A stretch of DNA of 25,934 nt from Bacteroidales bacterium UBA1800 (GTDB taxonomy: Bacteria; Bacteroidota; Bacteroidia; Bacteroidales; VadinHA17): assembly GCA_002319915.1 (NCBI GenBank), contig DCFQ01000111.1, positions 1 to 25,934 on the forward strand, in the 5' to 3' direction. A model generated the notes under the pieces. It saw nothing but the letters and a program-made list of their open reading frames with translations. It made no database searches and was not told the origin of the DNA. Below, in pieces: positions 22,012-25,934 of the stretch. Made by a program: the position numbers and the translations under genes. How positions within the stretch are numbered: position 1 is the stretch's first letter; each line of letters opens with the position of its first letter.

Positions 22012-22713
22012 CTACATAACCGAGAAAGCAAGCGCCGCCACGCTCACCCTAGCCCCCTCGATCTTAAGGATCTCATTTGCACATGCTTCGAGTGTCGATC
22101 CTGTGGTAATTACATCATCGACTAGGAGGACATGTTTCCCAGTCAATGATCCCTCATCGGTAACGCCGAATATGCCTCCCACGTTGGTCCACCTGTCATA
22201 CCGGGTCCTCCTGGTTTGCGTCGCCGTCTTTACATTGCGTTTCAGAAGGTCGCTCCTTACAGGCAGGCAGCATGGTCCTGCGATCCCTTCGGCGATAATT
22301 TCACTCTGGTTGAAGCCGCGCTTCCTCTCCTTTGAAGGATGGAGCGGGACAGGTATTATCATATCGATCCCGTCGATGAATCCCGACGATCCTAGCGAAG
22401 TCCCGTAAATTCTTCCGAGTTCGCTTCCCGCTTCCCTTCCTCCCTGGTATTTAAGGTAATGGATAAGCTTCCTGATCCTGCTGTCACGGGTATAGTATGA
22501 AAATGCGGCGGCTTTTTCCAGCCTGCACCTTCCCCAGAACAATTGTGCCACCGGGTTATCCTGCTTCAAATGAAAGTTTGTCCTTGGGATCAGCACAAAA
22601 CATTCGGTGCAGACAGCTGTTTCAATCCGCAGCAAATGGTTGCCGCAGCCATGGCAAAGCCTGGGGAAAAGGAGACTTATGAAATCATCCCACAGATCTG
22701 GAAAGTAATTCAT
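22012..22713 (-). CDS. ComF-family phosphoribosyltransferase-like protein
   Basis: ComF/GntX-type protein; relatives take part in DNA uptake or carbon-source use, but the reaction is generally unknown. The 233-residue protein has an N-terminal zinc finger, C20-x-x-C23 (CHGC) and C35-x-x-C38 (CTEC), and a C-terminal phosphoribosyltransferase fold with PVPLHPSKERKRGFNQSE (about 121-138) and the PRPP loop VLLVDDVITTGSTLEAC (about 196-212). Third gene of a greA-HIT-comF run, 30 nt after the HIT gene. Whether it supports competence here cannot be told. Confidence 0.88.
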   Translation of the reverse strand: MNYFPDLWDDFISLLFPRLCHGCGNHLLRIETAVCTECFVLIPRTNFHLKQDNPVAQLFWGRCRLEKAAAFSYYTRDSRIRKLIHYLKYQGGREAGSELGRIYGTSLGSSGFIDGIDMIIPVPLHPSKERKRGFNQSEIIAEGIAGPCCLPVRSDLLKRNVKTATQTRRTRYDRWTNVGGIFGVTDEGSLTGKHVLLVDDVITTGSTLEACANEILKIEGARVSVAALAFSVM

Positions 22714-22743
22714 GCAGCGGACAGAATTGTCACTGCCAAGTTA

Positions 22744-23142
22744 CTAAAGAATTACCTTTTCGCTGATACTTTTTGCTGTTTTACTGAACTCCTCAGGGGT
22801 AAATTTCTTCTTCGGATTGCGGAAGTTGATATCTTCCATCGAGTCCATAGGCACGAGATGAATATGGGCGTGGGGCACCTCGAGCCCGATCACGGCCACT
22901 CCTATCCTGGCGCAGGGGACTGCTTCACGTATTGCCCTTGAGATCTTTTTGGAGAAGAGGAAAAGGTGACAAAGATAATCTTCGTCGAGGTCGAAAATAT
23001 AATCCACCTCCGCTTTGGGGACGACCAGCGTGTGACCCTCCCTCAGCGGGTTTATGTCAAGAAACGCATAGCATTTCTCATCTTCGGCAATCTTATACGA
23101 CGGTATCTCCCCGTTTATAATCCTTGTGAATATTGTTGCCAT
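22744..23142 (-). CDS. HIT-family nucleotide hydrolase/transferase
   Basis: Histidine-triad protein of the HINT/Hit type, which hydrolyses nucleoside phosphoramidates or dinucleotides. The 132-residue protein has IFTRIINGEIPSYKIAEDE at its N-terminus and the triad HAHIHLVPM with His91, His93 and His95. It lacks the fourth His of the classical HxHxHxx motif: Leu96-Val97-Pro98 follow, as in the Hit subgroup. It sits between greA and comF with gaps of 15 and 30 nt, so it is probably co-transcribed. Native substrate unknown. Confidence 0.92.
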   Translation of the reverse strand: MATIFTRIINGEIPSYKIAEDEKCYAFLDINPLREGHTLVVPKAEVDYIFDLDEDYLCHLFLFSKKISRAIREAVPCARIGVAVIGLEVPHAHIHLVPMDSMEDINFRNPKKKFTPEEFSKTAKSISEKVIL

Positions 23143-23157
23143 CAGACCAGATTTTTC

Positions 23158-23631
23158 TCAGAGTGAAACACCAACAATCTCAAATGCAACAGTTCCTGAC
23201 GGAACCTTTATCTCAACGGTATCGCCAACCTTCTTGCCGATCAGCCCCATGGCAATCGGTGAGCTTACGGCGATTTTGCCAAGCTTGAGATTTGCCTCGC
23301 TCTCAGGCACAATCTGGTATTCCATCACATTGTTGTTGATCTTGTTCTTGATCTTAACCCGGTTAAGAATCCTTACGGTTGAAGTATCGATTTTGGATTC
23401 ATCCAATACCCTGGACCTTGCAATAATATCATCAAGCCTGGAGATTTTCATTTCGAGCATCCCCTGCGCTTCCTTTGCAGCTGCGTATTCTGCATTTTCT
23501 GTAAGGTCCCCCTTATCCCTAGCATCAGCAATCTGCTTTGATATCAAAGGCCTTTCGACCAGCCTTAAATGGTCGAGCTCCTCCTGAAGTTTCTGCAGCC
23601 CTTCTCCTGTTATATAAATAACATCTGACAT
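23158..23631 (-). CDS. greA: Transcription elongation factor GreA
   Basis: Rescues backtracked RNA polymerase by stimulating transcript cleavage. The 157-residue protein has the N-terminal coiled coil with the acidic tip DARDKGDLTENAEYAAAKEAQ (about 34-54), where the Asp/Glu pair of GDLTENAEY acts in cleavage, and the C-terminal FKBP-like domain ending VPSGTVAFEIVGVSL. I chose ATG at 23631 (MSDVIYITGEGL), the usual start. A TTG at 23691 is in frame but is part of the TATATTTG promoter box and adds 20 unrelated residues. First gene of greA-HIT-comF. Confidence 0.96.
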   Translation of the reverse strand: MSDVIYITGEGLQKLQEELDHLRLVERPLISKQIADARDKGDLTENAEYAAAKEAQGMLEMKISRLDDIIARSRVLDESKIDTSTVRILNRVKIKNKINNNVMEYQIVPESEANLKLGKIAVSSPIAMGLIGKKVGDTVEIKVPSGTVAFEIVGVSL

Positions 23632-23688
23632 TTCTCTTACAGTTAAAAAATAAGAAGAATCCCGGGAAATCCCGGAACTCTTCAGTAA

Positions 23689-23720
23689 CAAATATAATAA
23701 AGGTTTTTCAAACTACCAAA
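23689..23720 (-). promoter_or_regulatory. greA promoter, TTTG-N20-TATATTTG
   Basis: On the minus strand TTTG (23720-23717) precedes TATATTTG (23696-23689) by 20 bp. The predicted start is about 23682, giving a leader of about 50 nt to the greA ATG. Confidence 0.7.
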
Positions 23721-23769
23721 TAAAATACATGAAATCGGGTATTATACAGATACTTAAACCTATGGTTCC

Positions 23770-24153
23770 CTACTTGTATTTTCTTCCCGCCTTTCTGGAT
23801 TCCGATACTGTTCTTTTTCGTTTTATCTTGTAGTTTGAATCCGATTCCTTCCTGTTACTTTTCATGCGTTCCCGGACCTCCGGTGTCTGAATATCCAGGG
23901 CGTGCTTCCTGTTTTTCCTGACAGCTTCAGCATACTGCTTGTCATCCTTTTTCTTTTTTGCCTCCTGTTCCTTCTTGCTTTTTGCAGGATTGAGCTTTTT
24001 GATCTTTTTATTTCCCTTTTTCGGAGCCCTGTCGTTCTGCTTTTCCTGGGGCACCCTGATGCCGGGCCCCGGCCTCTGGGCTTCACTCACTGCGGTGAAC
24101 ATCAGAAGCGAAAGAGTGAACAGCATAAGTTTTGTGCCTGTGGAAATGTTCAT
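23770..24153 (-). CDS. Exported, highly basic protein of unknown function
   Basis: I do not recognise a family. The 127-residue protein starts with a signal peptide, TKLMLFTLSLLMFTAVSEAQ (about 7-26), with likely cleavage after SEA. The mature part is dominated by Lys, Arg, Asn, Gln and Ser (for example KKGNKKIKKLNPAKSKKEQEAKKKK) and has no hydrophobic core, so it is probably unfolded or binds a polyanion. It has an ATG start and a complete frame, and no other reading frame there is better. It is transcribed away from the lipoprotein gene at 24236 and lies upstream of the greA promoter. Small Lys-rich exported proteins are common in this phylum, but no role can be assigned. Confidence 0.6.
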   Translation of the reverse strand: MNISTGTKLMLFTLSLLMFTAVSEAQRPGPGIRVPQEKQNDRAPKKGNKKIKKLNPAKSKKEQEAKKKKDDKQYAEAVRKNRKHALDIQTPEVRERMKSNRKESDSNYKIKRKRTVSESRKAGRKYK

Positions 24154-24207
24154 TGCAAAAGATTATAAAAAGTGAGTCGCAGAAATAAAGAATTATACGG
24201 GTAATAC

Positions 24208-24215
24208 TAAATTTG
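24208..24215 (+). promoter_or_regulatory. Promoter of Rieske-like lipoprotein gene, -7 box TAAATTTG
   Basis: TAAATTTG is an exact TAnnTTTG match 20 nt before the ATG at 24236. No upstream TTTG at 18-20 bp. Confidence 0.5.
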
Positions 24216-24235
24216 CTCCTGTTTATTATAAAAAT

Positions 24236-24712
24236 ATGATGAAATTTTCGAGGTTCACCAATATTGTTTCATTTTTGACTCTCTTCCTCACATTTCTTCC
24301 GTCCTGTTCAAAGCACACGAATGACGTCATACCAGATGTCCGGGTGGATTTCACAATCGATCTCGAAAACCCGGAATTTGCCAGCCTGACGGTAGCCGGA
24401 AGCTTTGATACAATTGATGCAGCCACCCACAACTGGGGTCCGCTCGCCGGAGGCTATGACGGAAACGGGATAATCGTTTATTCGGGCCCTGATGAGTTCC
24501 ACGCTTACGACAGGACCTGCCCTTACGATTTTGCCGCCAACGGGAAGAGTGTCAGGATCAATGCAGACTATGCCGTTGCCGTCTGCCCTGAATGCGGGAC
24601 GACCTATGATCTTTCCGCTTTCGGCACCCCTGCTTCCGGCCCCGGGAGGTATCCTCTCAAGAATTACAACATCACGCTCACCTACAACAGGTACCTCAGG
24701 GTCTGGAACTGA
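24236..24712 (+). CDS. Lipoprotein with degenerate Rieske-like cysteine motifs
   Basis: A 158-residue lipoprotein: signal segment FSRFTNIVSFLTLFLTFLPSC with lipobox LPSC and Cys24. The mature part resembles the cluster-binding half of a Rieske ferredoxin fold: YDRTCPYD (92-98), a strand NGKSVRINADYAVAVCPECG (102-121), then TTYDLSAFGTPASGPGRYPLKNY, which matches the G-x-x-F/Y-D...G-P-A...PL-x-x-Y pattern of Rieske proteins. The ligand pattern CxH...CxxH is changed to Cys95-Pro-Tyr97 and Cys117-x-x-Cys120, so both histidines are absent and only three cysteines remain. It probably does not hold a normal Rieske [2Fe-2S] cluster. Alternatives: zinc site, an unusual cluster, or a structural relic. 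A second ATG at 24239 is also possible as start. Confidence 0.7.
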   Translation: MMKFSRFTNIVSFLTLFLTFLPSCSKHTNDVIPDVRVDFTIDLENPEFASLTVAGSFDTIDAATHNWGPLAGGYDGNGIIVYSGPDEFHAYDRTCPYDFAANGKSVRINADYAVAVCPECGTTYDLSAFGTPASGPGRYPLKNYNITLTYNRYLRVWN

Positions 24713-24729
24713 ACCGCATCCCCGGGAAC

Positions 24730-24750
24730 GTCTCAAAAGTAATCTGAGAC
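24730..24750. terminator. Hairpin between convergent lipoprotein gene and ahcY
   Basis: GTCTCA (24730-24735) and TGAGAC (24745-24750) form a perfect 6-bp stem with a 9-nt loop between two convergent genes. No T tract follows on either strand, so it may be a weak bidirectional terminator or a transcript-end stabiliser. Confidence 0.4.
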
Positions 24751-24765
24751 ACCCTGAATAAGTCC

Positions 24766-25934
24766 CTAATACCTGTAATGTTCAGGTTTATACGGACCCG
24801 CCTTGTCAATTCCCAGATATAGTGCCTGCTCCTCGGTAAGCTTCGTGAGCTTTACACCCAGCTGATCAAGATGGAGTCTCGCAACCTCTTCGTCGAGCTG
24901 TTTCGACAGGCGGTAAACCCCTACCTTGTATCTGTTCCTCCACAGATCGATCTGCGCAAGGGTCTGGTTGCTGAATGAATTGCTCATCACGAATGAAGGA
25001 TGTCCGGTGGCGCAGCCAAGATTTACGAGGCGTCCCTCAGCAAGAATGAAGATAGCATGGCCATCAGGGAAAACGTACTTGTCGACCTGCGGCTTGATGT
25101 TCACTCTCTCCAGTCCGGGCATTCCCGTAAGCCTGTCCATCTGGATCTCATTGTCAAAGTGGCCTATATTGCAGACGATCGCCTGGTCCTTCATCCGCAT
25201 CATGTGCTCCAGCGTGATTATATCCCTGTTGCCGGTCGCCGTCACAAATATATTGCCCTCGTCGAGGGAATCCTCAACGGTCTTAACTTCAAAGCCTTCC
25301 ATTGATGCCTGAAGGGCGCAGATCGGATCGATTTCGGTGATAATCACCCTTGCGCCATATGACCGCATCGATTTTGCACAGCCTTTGCCAACATCCCCGT
25401 ATCCGCAGACAACCACGACCTTTCCTGCTATCATAACGTCAGTGGCGCGTTTGATCCCGTCGGCAAGCGACTCACGGCAGCCGTACAGATTATCGAACTT
25501 TGACTTGGTCACTGAGTCATTTACGTTTATTGCAGGAACCAGTAGCTCACCCTTTTCAAGCATCTGGTACAGCCTGTGAACTCCGGTGGTGGTCTCTTCC
25601 GAGATGCCCGCCAGGTCCCTTACCACGTCGTGCCACTTGCCGGGCTCCGATTTCCGTATCTCTTTAAGTGTATTCAAAATGATAGCTTCTTCATTGCTCG
25701 ACGCTTTGACATCCAGGACCTTTGGGTCATTTTCCCCCTTGAACCCGAGATGAACAAGCAGTGAGGCATCGCCACCGTCATCAACGATCAGGTTAGGCCC
25801 CTTGCCTCCCGGAAATGACAGCGCCTGCACTGTGCACCACCAGTACTCCTCAAGGGTCTCCCCTTTCCATGCAAAGACCGGGAATCCCCTTACAGCTATT
25901 GCTGCTGCTGCATGATCCTGGGTGGAGAAGATGT
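24766..25934 (-). CDS. ahcY: Adenosylhomocysteinase, N-terminus cut by window edge
   Basis: Hydrolyses S-adenosylhomocysteine to adenosine and homocysteine, clearing the product of methyl transfer; cytoplasmic and NAD-dependent. The frame is open from the window edge to the stop at 24766, about 389 codons. It begins with IFSTQDHAAAAIA, then FPVFAWKGETLEEYWWC, both family marks near residue 80-120 of the full protein (usually about 430-475 residues), so roughly 80 N-terminal residues are missing. The NAD fold shows VVVCGYGDVGKGCAKS, and HPSFVMSNSFSNQTLAQIDLW and the C-terminal KPEHYRY are intact. The GTG at 25830 is an internal valine, not the start. Convergent with the lipoprotein gene. Confidence 0.97.
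   Translation of the reverse strand, partial: IFSTQDHAAAAIAVRGFPVFAWKGETLEEYWWCTVQALSFPGGKGPNLIVDDGGDASLLVHLGFKGENDPKVLDVKASSNEEAIILNTLKEIRKSEPGKWHDVVRDLAGISEETTTGVHRLYQMLEKGELLVPAINVNDSVTKSKFDNLYGCRESLADGIKRATDVMIAGKVVVVCGYGDVGKGCAKSMRSYGARVIITEIDPICALQASMEGFEVKTVEDSLDEGNIFVTATGNRDIITLEHMMRMKDQAIVCNIGHFDNEIQMDRLTGMPGLERVNIKPQVDKYVFPDGHAIFILAEGRLVNLGCATGHPSFVMSNSFSNQTLAQIDLWRNRYKVGVYRLSKQLDEEVARLHLDQLGVKLTKLTEEQALYLGIDKAGPYKPEHYRY

Noticed and set aside
25828..25830. GTG at 25830 as the start of ahcY
   Set aside because: The frame continues upstream to the window edge with conserved ahcY sequence (IFSTQDHAAAAIA, EEYWWC), so this GTG is an internal valine.

Overview
The window looks like a chromosomal housekeeping segment of a member of the Bacteroidota. 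Evidence: the promoter elements have the Bacteroidota form (a -7 box TAnnTTTG, in four cases with an upstream TTTG 18 to 20 bp away) rather than the E. coli -35/-10 form; many proteins have Bacteroidota-type sequences (CarB, TatC with a long first periplasmic loop, S41 lipoprotein, DUF151-UVR nuclease); and gene orders such as DUF151-thyA-folA fit that phylum. The presence of tatC argues against Bacteroides proper. No plasmid, phage, transposase, CRISPR or defence gene is seen.

Layout. 1-1760: argR-argG on the minus strand, with argG nearly complete at its 3' end, and a paired ARG box over the argR promoter and start codon. 1808-6724: divergent carB, then a GNAT acetyltransferase and a GT2 glycosyltransferase. 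6848-9028: recQ, minus strand. 9261-10873: tatC-lptB, divergent from recQ. 10883-14403: a tRNA-Leu(UAG) with a clear promoter and terminator, then tig, clpP, clpX (folding and proteolysis). 14491-16463: minus-strand operon DUF151/UVR nuclease-thyA-folA with a strong promoter. 16620-18967: rplU (structured leader, long Lys/Ala tail), rpmA, terminator, serS. 19120-22009: EamA transporter, S41 lipoprotein peptidase, ruvC. 22012-23720: minus-strand greA-HIT-comF. 23770-24712: a basic exported protein of unknown function and, divergently, a lipoprotein with a degenerate Rieske-like motif. 24766-25934: ahcY, lacking its N-terminus.

How the genes work together. argR, argG and carB form an arginine/carbamoyl-phosphate locus; the ARG boxes lie between argR and carB. 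thyA and folA form the dTMP cycle. tig, clpP and clpX handle nascent-chain folding and degradation.

I found no convincing undescribed multi-gene system. The most interesting signals are regulatory or structural: the ARG-box pair with exact E. coli-type 21-bp geometry; a CarB whose allosteric domain resembles the acetylglutamate-regulated eukaryotic CPS1; a family of roughly 10-bp-period degenerate repeats at 3' gene ends; a folded rplU leader; TTG 'starts' that are really part of -7 boxes; and the lipoprotein that has lost both Rieske histidines. Comparisons with other organisms' proteins are from memory and were not computed.
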